64,000 nt of DNA, from NCBI GenBank assembly GCA_031272715.1, contig JAISTH010000018.1:1-64000 (forward strand), written 5' to 3'. The number at the start of each line of letters is the position of its first letter. Position 1 is the stretch's first letter. Positions 26,523 to 35,358 of this stretch are shown here, piece after piece. Under the pieces are notes generated by a model. The model did not search any database, was not told where the DNA came from, and saw only the letters and a list, made by a program, of their open reading frames with translations. This DNA is from Desulfovibrio sp. (GTDB lineage Bacteria; Desulfobacterota; Desulfovibrionia; Desulfovibrionales; Desulfovibrionaceae). Made by a program: the position numbers and the translations under genes.

Positions 26523-26553
26523 GACAGGGGGAGCGATCCCCCTGTCTTTTTTT
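26523..26553 (+). terminator. Rho-independent terminator of the tup-moeA operon
   Basis: GACAGGGGG and CCCCCTGTC pair around a six-base loop and are followed by TTTTTTT. It ends transcription after the second TupA-like gene. Confidence 0.9.
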
Positions 26554-27176
26554 GCAAACAGATGTCCACTGTGCTTGGCAGTCGACACTTCTCTCTTGCT
26601 TGGCATGTTTAGGCAGGATTACTGTGATCAAAACAGTTGCGTCGCATCTAAGTGCAGATCCGGCACATGGCAAGACCGGACGATGAAAGCCAAGATGCAT
26701 GAAGCGCCCTCAGGCAATGCCTTCACGATGGCCCCATCGGACGCCTGCCGACACGCACGGCGTGGACACTGGCCGGCCGGCCGGTGTGCCGATGCCCCGA
26801 GCGCCCCATGCTGTACATGCCCCGGCGTCCATGGTACAGAAAACCCCATGGGGCCCCACCGCCCGCACGGCCCAACGGCCCGCCATATGCCCCGCGACTG
26901 CGGCGTCCCGCGAACGCATCCCGGACACGGACCGAACGGCGAGACCCAAGAGCCACACGATCGCCGCGTCCATCGCCTGCCAGATGGCTTCACGCCGAAC
27001 CGGGCATCATCCTTGAAGCATGTCGGGCCACTCCGGGAATCGGCTTGCGTGCAGGCCGACGCGGTTCCCGCCTCCGCCGTTTCCTCGCAAGGCGAAGGCC
27101 AGCGTCACCTCGAACTGGCACGCATGGCCCCACCTGCCAGGCCATGCCACGAATCTTCGACCACGGGAGGTCGCTC
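26554..27176. other. Gene-free stretch before the third AOR-family gene
   Basis: No gene with a ribosome site and domain is seen. The first 130 bases are AT-rich, the rest GC-rich. GGCCGGCCGGCC (about 26770) and CCATGGGGCCCC elements could fold. GGGAGG at 27165-27170 is the ribosome site of the next gene. No clear promoter or TATGTC-type dyad was found. Confidence 0.4.
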
Positions 27177-28457
27177 ATGGGACGCGTGCTCAAGATCGAC
27201 ATGACATACGGGGAATCCGGTTTCATCGATGTCCCGCCCGACTTCGAAGGACGCGGCGGACGGGGACTGGTTCCCGCCTTCGCCTCGGATCCCACCCTCG
27301 AACCCCTTGCCCCGGACAACACCCTCGTGTTCGCCCCCGGCCTGCTCGCAGGCACCAGCTGTCCCGGCAGCGGGAGGATCTCGGTGGGGTGCCAGAGCCC
27401 CGTGACGGGATGGCTCGTCGCCTCCAACGCCGGCGGCATGGCGGGACACCACCTGAAATGCATGGGCATAGACGCCATCGTCATCGAAGGGGCGCCCGAT
27501 CCCCCGAAAGGATTCTTCAACATGGTGGTCACGAAGGACGGCGCGAAGGTGGCACCCACGTCCGTCCGCAATCGCAACATCTCCAAGGCGCTCCCGGAAC
27601 TGCGCGGCATGTACGGGGATGCATGCAGCTACATCCTGACGGGCATCGGCGGGGACCAGAAGTGCCCCATGGCGAACATCGCCGTGACCGGGCCGGACCT
27701 GCAGCCGTCCAGCAGGTTCGGGAACGGCGGCGCCGGCGCCGTGTTGGGGTCCAAACTGATCAAGGCCATTGTCATCGATCCCCGGGGTGCGCCTCCCCTG
27801 GTGCCGATGTCGCCGGAGTTCGAAAAGGCGGTGCAGCGTTTCACTGAACTCGCCAAAGAGACGTCCAAGGCGAAGACGGAACGCGGCAAGGGATGCATGC
27901 CGAACTGCGCAGTCCCCTGCATGCGGAAAGCCCCGGAGGGCAAAGGGGTCACGGCGGAAAAGAAGCCGAAGGCGTTCTCCTTCATCGCCAAGACAGACCC
28001 GGAGTTGGCCGACAAATTCATGGATCTCTGCGATGACATGGGGCTGGGCGCATGGGAGATCGCGCGAAGCGTGCAGACACTTTCCCCTGAGAACAAGCCA
28101 CCATGGAATGTGCTACTGAAGAATATCCGTGGACGAAACCCGGCTGGCCTGTTCATTCTATTTCAAAGGCCTGAATTATTTGCCGAACGCATGGGGATAC
28201 CCGTAAGCAATCTCTACAATCCTTGGGCAGAACAATCTCCCGAAAAAACCATGGAAGATTGCGTTATGGATGAACTTGGCCTTTGTCGCAAAGCCTGTGT
28301 GAAGGCACTGAAAAATATAGATGGTCTCCACACTGCCGCAGAGATGATTTCCGCACTGCTGCATAAGGAGGTTACTGCCTTCGACATCTCGGAAAACTCC
28401 TATAATACTGCTTATTTCGAGATGAGGTACCGCAGCAGGATCCCATTCGACAAATAG
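27177..28457 (+). CDS. Truncated AOR-family protein, third paralogue
   Basis: The 426-residue product starts at ATG 27177 after GGGAGG. It has an AOR-type N-terminal domain: GRGGRGLVPAF, FAPGLLAGTSCPGSGR, GGMAGHHLKCMGIDAIVIEG and GNGGAGAVLGSKLIKAI. The cluster motif is altered to CMPNCAVPC (Cx3Cx3C instead of CxxCxxxC). It is about 180 residues shorter than AOR, with loss in the C-terminal domains. The last 380 bases are clearly more AT-rich than the first part. It is followed by a ModE-like gene, so a role in tungsten or cofactor storage or sensing is thinkable. Activity as a true AOR is doubtful. Confidence 0.7.
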   Translation: MGRVLKIDMTYGESGFIDVPPDFEGRGGRGLVPAFASDPTLEPLAPDNTLVFAPGLLAGTSCPGSGRISVGCQSPVTGWLVASNAGGMAGHHLKCMGIDAIVIEGAPDPPKGFFNMVVTKDGAKVAPTSVRNRNISKALPELRGMYGDACSYILTGIGGDQKCPMANIAVTGPDLQPSSRFGNGGAGAVLGSKLIKAIVIDPRGAPPLVPMSPEFEKAVQRFTELAKETSKAKTERGKGCMPNCAVPCMRKAPEGKGVTAEKKPKAFSFIAKTDPELADKFMDLCDDMGLGAWEIARSVQTLSPENKPPWNVLLKNIRGRNPAGLFILFQRPELFAERMGIPVSNLYNPWAEQSPEKTMEDCVMDELGLCRKACVKALKNIDGLHTAAEMISALLHKEVTAFDISENSYNTAYFEMRYRSRIPFDK

Positions 28458-28547
28458 ATGATGGCTAACTTGATATGTAATCCTACATGGAACATAGGTA
28501 TCGCAGAAGATTATGATGCGAATGCAAAAGCGCTTAAGGAGTGACCC

Positions 28548-28922
28548 ATGGGACTTTCGATCAAGCTTTTCGTCGAGAAGGATGGCAAGTACATCCTGGG
28601 GACTGGACGAATCGGACTCCTGAAGTCCATCCCGCAGCTTGGGTCGTTGCGCCAGGCGGCGCAGCAGTTGGGCATGAGCTACCGCTGGGCCTGGGGCCGT
28701 CTGAACACCGCCGAGACGGAACTCGGCATCCCCTTGCTCTCCCGCAACGTCAACACCGGGAAGAACCGTTCCATGTCCCTCACGCCCGAGGGCGAGGCCA
28801 TCGTCAAGTGGTTCGAGGAGACGGAGCGCGAAGTGAACGAATGCCTCGCGAGGATGGAAAAACAGATGCCGGAGCCGCTCAAGAAGGCGCTGGCCAAGGA
28901 CAGCGGAGCGGATGGGGGATAG
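28548..28922 (+). CDS. ModE-type winged-helix DNA-binding protein without sensor domain
   Basis: The 124-residue protein starts after AAGGAG. It matches the N-terminal DNA-binding domain of ModE: GRIGLLKSIPQLGSLRQAAQQLGMSYRWAWGRLNTAE is the helix-turn-helix region, followed by a LysR-like LTPEGEAIVKWFEE. The C-terminal molybdate-binding domains are missing, as in many stand-alone ModE-like regulators of anaerobes. It is the best candidate in the window for a factor acting on the shared dyads at AOR and tup. Just upstream (28474-28496) TATGTAATCCTACATG may be a degenerate site. The link is inference. Confidence 0.8.
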   Translation: MGLSIKLFVEKDGKYILGTGRIGLLKSIPQLGSLRQAAQQLGMSYRWAWGRLNTAETELGIPLLSRNVNTGKNRSMSLTPEGEAIVKWFEETEREVNECLARMEKQMPEPLKKALAKDSGADGG

Positions 28923-29079
28923 GAACGCCGGGGACGGACTTCCGGGAAGACGCCCTGCACCCCGCAACGGCACGCCCGCGCGCCATGCCCTTGCCCCTCC
29001 CACTTCCCGTCGGCCCGTCGGCGCATCCCGGACCCTGCCCAACCGGACGGCTTCACGGTCCCCCCATCCTCGTCGCCGC

Positions 29080-29106
29080 TAAAGCCTTCGCGGATTCTGC
29101 CGATAT
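29080..29106 (+). promoter_or_regulatory. Sigma-28 (FliA) promoter of cheV
   Basis: TAAA, exactly 15 bp, then GCCGATAT matches the sigma-28 consensus TAAA-N15-GCCGATAA at all but the last base. It lies 252 bp before cheV, and no other gene lies between. It indicates control by the flagellar class 3 regulon. Confidence 0.75.
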
Positions 29107-29357
29107 AGTCTGCGAGTCAGTTGCTGTCTCTTGTCATTGGGGAGGAGGCGCGCCGGGGCGATCGTCGCTGCAGTCGACCCGGCGCCACCTCGAACCCCGT
29201 TGCGCGACAGGCTCAGGAAAACCAAGGAAGGCCGCCCCAGTGGATCCATTCGAAAACGCGCACCCCTCCACCCCGACGGTCGTCGGGCGGGGAATCGCCC
29301 CCGTCCGGGAGACGCCGGTCCCGCATCCTTCCACGTCCTCCGCCGGAGGCTGAACGC

Positions 29358-30353
29358 ATGTCCCAGACCAACATCCTCTTGGAATCCGGCACCAACGAAC
29401 TCGAGGTCGTCGAATTCTATCTCGACGAACCCGTCCCCGCAGAAGGGGCCGTCGACCCCGCAAACGGAACCGAAGGGCCCCACTATCGCGGCCACTACGG
29501 CGTCAACGTGGCCAAGGTCCTCGAGATCATCCGCATGCCCAAGGTGACGGAACTGCCCGAGGTGCAGCACCCCAGCGTCCTGGGCGCCTTCAACCTCCGC
29601 TCGAGAATCATCCCTCTCGTGGATCTGGCCGTCTGGCTGGGGAAAAGCCACACCGACACCACGTTCCAGGAGATGAAGACCATCGTCACGGAATTCAACA
29701 ACGTCACGACGGCCTTCATGGTCTCGGGCGTGAACCGCATCCACAGGATCAGCTGGGAGAAGGTGGAGCCCCCGAACAGGTACGTGGCCACCGTCTCCGA
29801 CAACACCGTCATCGGGGTCGTCCAGCTGGAGGACCGCATCGTCTTCCTGCTGGATCTGGAGAAGATCGTCGCCGACCTCAACCCCAAGCTGGGACTGCGC
29901 CTCGACGATCTTGGAGAGGACTGGACCAACGCGGGATACCGGGCGCTGATCGCCGACGACTCCGCCCTCGTCCGGGAGATGCAGCGGGACCTTCTGGAGA
30001 AGGCCGGCTTCACCGTCGAGGTGGTGTCCAACGGCAAGCTCGCCTGGGACCGGCTGCTGGAATTCAAGCGCCGCGCCGAGGAGGAGAACCGGCCCATCAA
30101 CGACTTCGTGCACGTGGTGGTCTCGGACATCGAGATGCCGGTCATGGACGGTCTCAACCTCACCAGCAGGATCAAGGAGGACGGCATACTGAAGAAGCTG
30201 CCCGTGCTGCTCTTCTCCTCCCTCATCTCCGACAAGCTCCGCCACAAGGGGGAGAGCGTCGGGGCGGACGGCCAGATTTCGAAGCCCGAGGTGGGGCATC
30301 TCGCGCGGCGCGCCCTCGCCCTCATCCATGAGCGGCAGGCGGCCACGGGCTGA
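29358..30353 (+). CDS. cheV: Chemotaxis coupling protein CheV
   Basis: The 331-residue protein joins a CheW-like coupling domain (HYGVNVAKVLEIIR, FNLRSRIIPLVDL, VVQLEDRIVFLLDLEKI) to a receiver domain near residues 195-325 with LIADDSALVRE and the phosphorylation site VVVSDIEMPVMDG. CheV links receptors to CheA and can be phosphorylated. An earlier in-frame start at 29121 would put non-homologous residues in front; the ATG at 29358 fits the family. The gene stands alone with its own sigma-28 promoter and a terminator, implying a motile cell whose main chemotaxis genes are elsewhere. Confidence 0.93.
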   Translation: MSQTNILLESGTNELEVVEFYLDEPVPAEGAVDPANGTEGPHYRGHYGVNVAKVLEIIRMPKVTELPEVQHPSVLGAFNLRSRIIPLVDLAVWLGKSHTDTTFQEMKTIVTEFNNVTTAFMVSGVNRIHRISWEKVEPPNRYVATVSDNTVIGVVQLEDRIVFLLDLEKIVADLNPKLGLRLDDLGEDWTNAGYRALIADDSALVREMQRDLLEKAGFTVEVVSNGKLAWDRLLEFKRRAEEENRPINDFVHVVVSDIEMPVMDGLNLTSRIKEDGILKKLPVLLFSSLISDKLRHKGESVGADGQISKPEVGHLARRALALIHERQAATG

Positions 30354-30413
30354 TCCGGCCAAACGACCCGCCCGCCAGAGATTTTCCGGGGCGATCCGCC
30401 TCCCGCCCCATCC

Positions 30414-30451
30414 GGCTCCACCGTACGCCAGCACGGTGGAGCCCGCTTTTT
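30414..30451 (+). terminator. Rho-independent terminator of cheV
   Basis: GGCTCCACCGT and ACGGTGGAGCC are perfect 11-bp arms around an 8-base loop, followed by CGCTTTTT. It lies 60 bp after the cheV stop. Confidence 0.9.
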
Positions 30452-30864
30452 CCAAAGCCGCCACGGAAAACGGCCACTGCCTGCGGGTGACGAACGCCCG
30501 CCCCTCGGCCGCCACTCCATGCCCGCGACCCGGATCCACGACCGAAAGCCGCGCACCACGCCCTCGGCGAAGGCCGGGACAGACAAGCCACCGCCATGGG
30601 GAATCCGGCACGCATCCAACGGGAATATTCCGCGCCTTCCAGACCCATTGCACGAAAAATCGGCTCGAAGGCATGACGCTTCGGGGGACTCGGCGGGCAT
30701 GTCCGTCTGATTGCAGGTCAGGTTCAAGGTCGGGATGCGACACGTCCTTCAAGCGGCCTGACAGGCCATTCCCCCGCTGTCCTTGTCGTCTTTGGCAGGG
30801 CGAAGTCCCTCCCATGTCAAGGCGATTGTAAAAAAAATGACGTTGACGGAACCGGGATTCCTGA
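30452..30864. other. Gene-free stretch
   Basis: I see no gene, promoter or repeat that can be supported between the cheV terminator and the minus-strand terminator of the duplicated small genes. Open frames here have no ribosome site. Confidence 0.4.
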
Positions 30865-30892
30865 ACAGAAAGGGCCCCGCGAGGGGGCCCTG
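30865..30892 (-). terminator. Terminator of the small membrane-protein gene, copy 1
   Basis: On the minus strand AGGGCCCC and GGGGCCCT pair around CTCGC and are followed by TTCTGTT. The same element is repeated 400 bp away after copy 2. Confidence 0.7.
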
Positions 30893-30899
30893 TGCATTC

Positions 30900-31232
30900 T
30901 CATTCCGCATAGGAAGCCGGCGTCTTGGTCGGGGCCGGCGGCTGCGCCCTGAAGGTGCGGTCCAGCGTGGCGTCCAGCCGGGCCATGGTCTGCACGCTCT
31001 GTTCGTAGGCCTTCAAAGCCATGTCCGAGGACTTGTCCGTCTCATGGTACATGAGGGCGACTGCCGCGACGATGGTGGCGATGACCCACCATCGGCTATT
31101 GCGGGTCTCCCTGGCGTTCTCCTGCGAGGCCCTTTCCGACCGATACGCCGCCTTGCGTATTTCCTTGGAAACACCCTTCATGGCCGCCTTCACGGCCGTC
31201 TGGATATCCTGAGTCCGCTCCATCTCGCCCAC
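30900..31232 (-). CDS. Small single-pass membrane protein, duplicated copy lacking its own 5-prime end
   Basis: The 110-residue frame begins at a GTG because the duplication junction removed the ATG and ribosome site present in copy 2. An internal ATG at 31223 is the alternative. The protein has a charged N-terminal helix (ERTQDIQTAVKAAMKGVSKE), one membrane segment (WWVIATIVAAVALMY) and a C-terminal helix ending in proline-rich PPAPTKTPASYAE. It is 90 percent or more identical to copy 2. I recognise no family; phage-derived membrane proteins have similar layouts. Expression would depend on reading through the terminator of copy 2. Confidence 0.5.
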   Translation of the reverse strand: MGEMERTQDIQTAVKAAMKGVSKEIRKAAYRSERASQENARETRNSRWWVIATIVAAVALMYHETDKSSDMALKAYEQSVQTMARLDATLDRTFRAQPPAPTKTPASYAE

Positions 31233-31264
31233 CCTTTCCTCTATGGTACGGAACCGGGATCTGA

Positions 31265-31292
31265 ACAGAAAGGGCCCCGCGAGGGGGCCCTG
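31265..31292 (-). terminator. Terminator of the small membrane-protein gene, copy 2
   Basis: It is the same AGGGCCCC...GGGGCCCT hairpin as at 30865, placed 8 bp after the stop codon of copy 2 and upstream of copy 1 on the minus strand. Confidence 0.7.
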
Positions 31293-31299
31293 TGCGTTC

Positions 31300-31656
31300 T
31301 CATTCCGCGTAGGACGCCGGCGTCTTGGTCGGGGCCGGCGGCTGCGCCCTGAAGGTGCGGTCCAACGTGGCGTCCAGCCGGGCCATGGTCTGCACGCTCT
31401 GTTCGTAGGCCTTCAAAGCCATGTCTGAGGACTTGTCCGTCTCATGGTACATGAGGGCGACTGCCGCCACGATGGTGGCGATGATCCACCATCGGCTATT
31501 GCGGGTCTCCCTGGCGTTCTCCTGCGAGGCCCTTTCCATCCGATACGCCGCCTTGCGTATTTCCTTGGGAACACCCTTCATAGCCTCCTTCACGGCCTTC
31601 TGGATATCCTGAGTCCGCTCCAGGTCGCCCACCCTCTCCTCTATGGTTCTGTTCAT
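31300..31656 (-). CDS. Small single-pass membrane protein, complete copy
   Basis: The 118-residue protein starts at ATG 31656 with GAGGTG six bases upstream. The N-terminal part (MNRTIEERVGDLERTQDIQ) is a predicted helix, followed by a basic stretch (RKAAYRMERASQENARETRNSR is split by polar residues), one membrane segment (WWIIATIVAAVALMY) and a second helix. The C terminus is proline-rich. Function is unknown. It is the parent copy of the tandem pair because it retains a start codon and ribosome site. Confidence 0.6.
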   Translation of the reverse strand: MNRTIEERVGDLERTQDIQKAVKEAMKGVPKEIRKAAYRMERASQENARETRNSRWWIIATIVAAVALMYHETDKSSDMALKAYEQSVQTMARLDATLDRTFRAQPPAPTKTPASYAE

Positions 31657-32496
31657 GCTTCACCTCGCTGCCTAAAATCAATGTGCACTCGCTGTTTATG
31701 ATTCGCAGTATGAGCTCCTCCCGCCGGATATGCAAGCCCCCTCCCGTCATGCGTCCACGTCCAGGGCGATTGCGCGAAATATCGGCCGCAGGCCATCGTG
31801 CGGGGCAGGCACGCACCACAGGGCAAGCCCCTCGGAAACAGGGCATGGACCGGATGTTCCTGCAGGGTACGAGCATTGCGGCGAACCTGAAGGGAAGCGG
31901 CATCCTGCCAAGGTCTCCTTGGCCGATGCCCGTCCGCAGTGCCGCCGGCGATCCTCCTCGCTCCGACGGCCAGGTGGAGGCGCCTGGCCGGAGGGAGGCA
32001 TCCGCCTCGCCAAAGGCCGAGGTGGACCATGATGCCGTTCCGATGAGCAGGCGGGGACTGCAACACGAAGATGGGCCCTCAGGTGGCAACGGCGACCGTC
32101 TGTTCTCGGTTCGCCGCAGACGGGGCGAATGCAGGCAAAGACGCCGATGGAACGGGACCCCCTTCCCCGAAGCCACGTCATCGGCCGATATGCGTCCATG
32201 CGCAGGCCTGTGCGCATGTTCCCCTCCCCGATGGCCGATCTCCTCGATCTGGGAACCACTCCATCCCGGGATGGACGGTTGGAAAAAATCGGAACGATGG
32301 CCAGCCAGGCGCAGTATCATGCGGACGGGCCCGGCACGGTCAACCTGGCCCCCGTTCATGCAAACGCCCTGCGCACTTTCTTTGCAATGGCCTCCCCGCT
32401 CATGTAGATTCCCATGTCTTCCCCTCTCCAGCGGGGCCTGCCACGACCACAGCCACCCGGTGCGGAGACCCGTCAACCATGCAAGGAACGCTCTCC
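31657..32496. other. Gene-free stretch
   Basis: Several open frames overlap here on both strands, but all look like shadows of GC-rich codon-position bias, and none has a domain or a ribosome site at a sensible start. No promoter was identified with confidence. Confidence 0.4.
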
Positions 32497-34203
32497 ATGG
32501 CCCAGAACATCCTGATCATCGGCGGTGTCGCCCTCGGACCCAAGGCCGCCTGCCGCTGCAAACGCCTGCTTCCCGACGCCAACGTCGTCCTCGTGGACGA
32601 GAACACCTACATATCCTACGGCGGCTGCGGCATCCCCTACTACGTGTCGGGAGAGATAGCCCGTCTGGACGACCTGCGCTCCACTCCATACAACACCGTA
32701 CGAGACCCGGACTTCTTCCGGACCATGAAGGGCGTGGCCGTGCGCACCGGAACCCGCGCCATCGCCGTGCATCGCGCCGAACGGACCGTCACGGTGCGAG
32801 ACCTGGCCACGGGAAGGGAGGAGGATCTCCCCTATGACAGACTGGTCCTGGCAACTGGGGCGCGTCCCCGGGTTCCGGACATCCAGGGTCTTCCCATGGG
32901 CAACGTCCTCACCCTGACGAATCTCGAACATGCGGATGAGGTCCGCCGTCTGTGCGAGGCGGGAAACATCGCCAACGCCGTCGTCATCGGGGGCGGATTC
33001 ATCGGCCTCGAGGCCGCCGTGGCCCTGACGGATCTCTGGGGAGTGAAGACGACCGTCCTCGAAATGATGGACCAGGTGCTGCCAGGCGCGCTTTCCCCCA
33101 CCATGGCAAGGATGGCCCTCGAGGACATGCGGCGCCACGGCGTGGACGTCTTCACCGGGGAGCGGGTCGTCAGATTCGAAGGAGAGGGGAACGTCCGGGG
33201 CGTCGTCACCGACGCCCGCAGGATCGACGCCGACCTCGTGATCCTCTCCGCAGGCTTCATCCCCAACAGCGAACTGGCCAAGGCCGCAGGGCTTGAGGTC
33301 GCCCCCTTCGGCGGGGTGATCGTCGACGACCACATGCGCACGTCGGATCCGAACATATACGCCGGCGGGGACTGCGCCGCCGTCACCAGCATCATAACCG
33401 GCAAGCCCGGCTACCTCCCCCTGGGCAGCATGGCCAACCGGCAAGGCAGGGTCATCGGCACCAACATCGCGGGCGGCGACGCCACCTTCCCCGGCTTCGT
33501 CGGATCCTGGGCCGTCAAGCTCTTCGACCTGTCCTTCTGCGGCGCCGGACTCACCGCCGACAGGGCGCGCAAGGAGGGATTCGACGCCATGGGCGTCGGC
33601 GTGGAACAACTGGACAGGGCCCACTTCTATCCGGAAAAGCACATGCTGGGCCTGGAACTCGTGGTGGACAGGAAAACGGGACGCGTTCTGGGCATCCAGG
33701 GAGCCAGCCCCGTCCCCGACGCCATCAAGGCCAGAGTGGACGCCGTCGCGGCCGTGCTGCAGCATGCGAGGCCCACGGTCGGGGACATCTCGAACCTCGA
33801 AGTCTGCTACGCCCCTCCCTTCGCCTCCGCCATGGACGTCGTGAACGTGGTGGGCAACGTCGCCGAGAACTGCCTGGCGGGCCGCATGCACCCCGTGACG
33901 GCGGAGGAGTTCGCGAACCTCTGGGAGAAAAGGGCCGAGAACGGCGTCTTCTTCATCGACACCCGTCCGGCGGTCGCAGGGCGGCAGATCGAATCCAGAC
34001 ATCCCGAATGGCACGCCATCCCCCTGGAGGAGATCGAGGCGCACGTCGGCGACATCCCCAAGGACCGCCCTGTGGCACTCGTGTGCAACACGGGCCTTCG
34101 GGCCTACGACAGCGGCCTCATCCTCGCAAGGCACGGCATAGGAGGCGTGACCAACGTCATGGGAGGCATGCAGGCGCTGGGGAAGATCGGCTTCGAGCCA
34201 TAG
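32497..34203 (+). CDS. CoA-disulfide-reductase-like flavoprotein with rhodanese domain
   Basis: The ATG at 32497 with AAGGA upstream gives 568 residues. Residues 1-450 are a pyridine-nucleotide disulfide oxidoreductase of the CoADR/NADH-oxidase group: FAD motif ILIIGGVALGPKAA, the active-site cysteine C44 in SYGGCGIPYYVSG, an NAD(P) motif VIGGGFIGLEAAV and NIYAGGDCAAV. Residues 465-568 are a rhodanese domain with the catalytic cysteine in VALVCNTGLRAYDSG. Such fusions reduce CoA polysulfides, persulfides or disulfides with NADH. This fits a sulfide-rich cell. The gene is monocistronic with a terminator. Confidence 0.9.
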   Translation: MAQNILIIGGVALGPKAACRCKRLLPDANVVLVDENTYISYGGCGIPYYVSGEIARLDDLRSTPYNTVRDPDFFRTMKGVAVRTGTRAIAVHRAERTVTVRDLATGREEDLPYDRLVLATGARPRVPDIQGLPMGNVLTLTNLEHADEVRRLCEAGNIANAVVIGGGFIGLEAAVALTDLWGVKTTVLEMMDQVLPGALSPTMARMALEDMRRHGVDVFTGERVVRFEGEGNVRGVVTDARRIDADLVILSAGFIPNSELAKAAGLEVAPFGGVIVDDHMRTSDPNIYAGGDCAAVTSIITGKPGYLPLGSMANRQGRVIGTNIAGGDATFPGFVGSWAVKLFDLSFCGAGLTADRARKEGFDAMGVGVEQLDRAHFYPEKHMLGLELVVDRKTGRVLGIQGASPVPDAIKARVDAVAAVLQHARPTVGDISNLEVCYAPPFASAMDVVNVVGNVAENCLAGRMHPVTAEEFANLWEKRAENGVFFIDTRPAVAGRQIESRHPEWHAIPLEEIEAHVGDIPKDRPVALVCNTGLRAYDSGLILARHGIGGVTNVMGGMQALGKIGFEP

Positions 34204-34211
34204 CAACGAAG

Positions 34212-34236
34212 AAGGGGCCCCGGACGGGGCCCCTTT
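34212..34236 (+). terminator. Rho-independent terminator after the CoADR-like gene
   Basis: AAGGGGCCCC and GGGGCCCCTT pair around GGAC and end in TTTT. It lies 8 bp after the stop codon and could also work for the minus-strand gene facing it. Confidence 0.85.
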
Positions 34237-34283
34237 TCAAAAGATTGCGGCATCGCGACGGGAACCGCGAGGTCAAGCCATCG

Positions 34284-34559
34284 CTACCTCATCGCCGCGG
34301 TGGAGCGACCAAGCAGGCACAGGCTCAGCTGCGCCACGCTCAATCTCGTCTTCGTCGGGATGCCGTGGAGCCGGTGCCGAATGAATTCGGCCATGTCCAG
34401 CGCCACTTCCGCATCCCGCAGGATGAAGCGACTCTCCTTTCCGTCATCCTCGCGCGCCACACGGTGCCCGAGGCCGCACACCACAGTGCCGATCTTCCCG
34501 CAAAGCTTCCTTGAGCCTTCGTTTACGGGGGCCGTTCGACTGGTCGCAGTTTTCCCCAT
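34284..34559 (-). CDS. Small hypothetical protein
   Basis: The 91-residue frame starts at ATG 34559 with GGGAGGG about seven bases upstream, which decides against the longer ORF-track start. The sequence is basic with a pattern of short helices (SRFILRDAEVALDMAEFIRHRL). I see no known domain, signal or membrane segment. It converges on the terminator of the CoADR-like gene. The good ribosome site is the main support. Confidence 0.4.
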   Translation of the reverse strand: MGKTATSRTAPVNEGSRKLCGKIGTVVCGLGHRVAREDDGKESRFILRDAEVALDMAEFIRHRLHGIPTKTRLSVAQLSLCLLGRSTAAMR

Positions 34560-34565
34560 AAGCAT

Positions 34566-35263
34566 CCCTCCCTCACGGAACGCCCTACATTGCAACGAGG
34601 ACACAGCGCATGAGCCAAGCGCCCGGCCTTCTCCGGCGCTGTTTCCTTCTTCACTTTAGGTGCTTATCGGCCTGGATGGCAAAAGCAATAGGGGAAACGC
34701 CCGAAAAGGTCAACCCGGGAACCGGGCGACCGAGGGGCAAACGTCCGGGGGGCTTTCGCCTGAAAGCAGCACCCATGGCCACTTTGGTCGGGTCTTCATC
34801 CCTGGCGGGAAAAATGTCCCCAGCCCTGCGGGACCGCGAAAATCCGCCACAACCGGCTTGCAAAACGGATGTGGCATCCGAGAGGAAACGCCAAAAGCGC
34901 GCACAAATGCACACGTCGACACACGGATGCGTGTGATCCGCCTCACCCATCGAAAACCCGTTCTCCATCACGGCCAGACACAGGTGCACCATGGCGCGGG
35001 ACGAACCTTGACCTTGACGCTGGATGGCGTACTATCCGCACGCAGGTCGCACAATCCGCACCCGTCCGAGGCGCCGACACTCCGCGGGCAACTGCGGCTG
35101 GACGGCCATGGGACACGGGGGCGCCCCCGCCCACGCCCCTCATGCAAGTGGCCTGGCTGCCAGACATTGCCGAGTTTTCAAATTTCCCTGTTCCATCTCA
35201 ACTGCGATGGGGTTTTGCCTAGCCCCGAAATCGCAAGATCTCTTTATCTGTCTCAAAGACTGC
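34566..35263. other. Gene-free stretch with falling GC
   Basis: No gene can be supported. GC content is host-like up to about 35150 and then drops sharply, marking the left edge of the AT-rich block that runs to 38.6 kb. The edge has no visible tRNA, integrase or direct repeat. Confidence 0.4.
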
Positions 35264-35287
35264 CAAAGAGTCTAGGCGTACTCTTTG
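35264..35287. promoter_or_regulatory. Operator-like dyad at the aldo/keto reductase promoter
   Basis: CAAAGAGT and ACTCTTTG are perfect 8-bp arms around an 8-bp centre. The right arm overlaps the first bases of the -35 element at 35285, a place where a repressor or MerR/LysR-type activator could act. Confidence 0.55.
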
Positions 35288-35313
35288 ATTTAATTTTTAA
35301 CTTCAGCTAAAAA
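35285..35313 (+). promoter_or_regulatory. Putative promoter of the aldo/keto reductase-flavodoxin operon
   Basis: TTGATT and TAAAAA are separated by 17 bp, each matching the sigma-70 consensus at four or more positions. Transcription would start near 35320. Confidence 0.4.
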
Positions 35314-35331
35314 CTCGAGAAGACAACCAAC

Positions 35332-35343
35332 TGCAATATTGCA
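35332..35343. promoter_or_regulatory. Palindrome in the leader of the aldo/keto reductase operon
   Basis: TGCAATATTGCA is a perfect 12-bp palindrome just downstream of the predicted start and before the GGAGG ribosome site. A repressor site is possible. Confidence 0.35.
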
Positions 35344-35358
35344 TCGGAGGATCGCACC

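Larger units (their letters stand above)
30846..31643. repeat. Tandem direct duplication of about 400 bp
   Basis: Segments 30846-31246 and 31248-31643 are nearly identical over their length, offset by 400-402 bp. Each holds one small minus-strand gene and its terminator. Only a handful of substitutions and a 2-bp indel separate the copies, so the duplication is recent or kept alike by gene conversion. The junction falls at the 5-prime end of the gene in the lower-coordinate copy. Confidence 0.9.
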
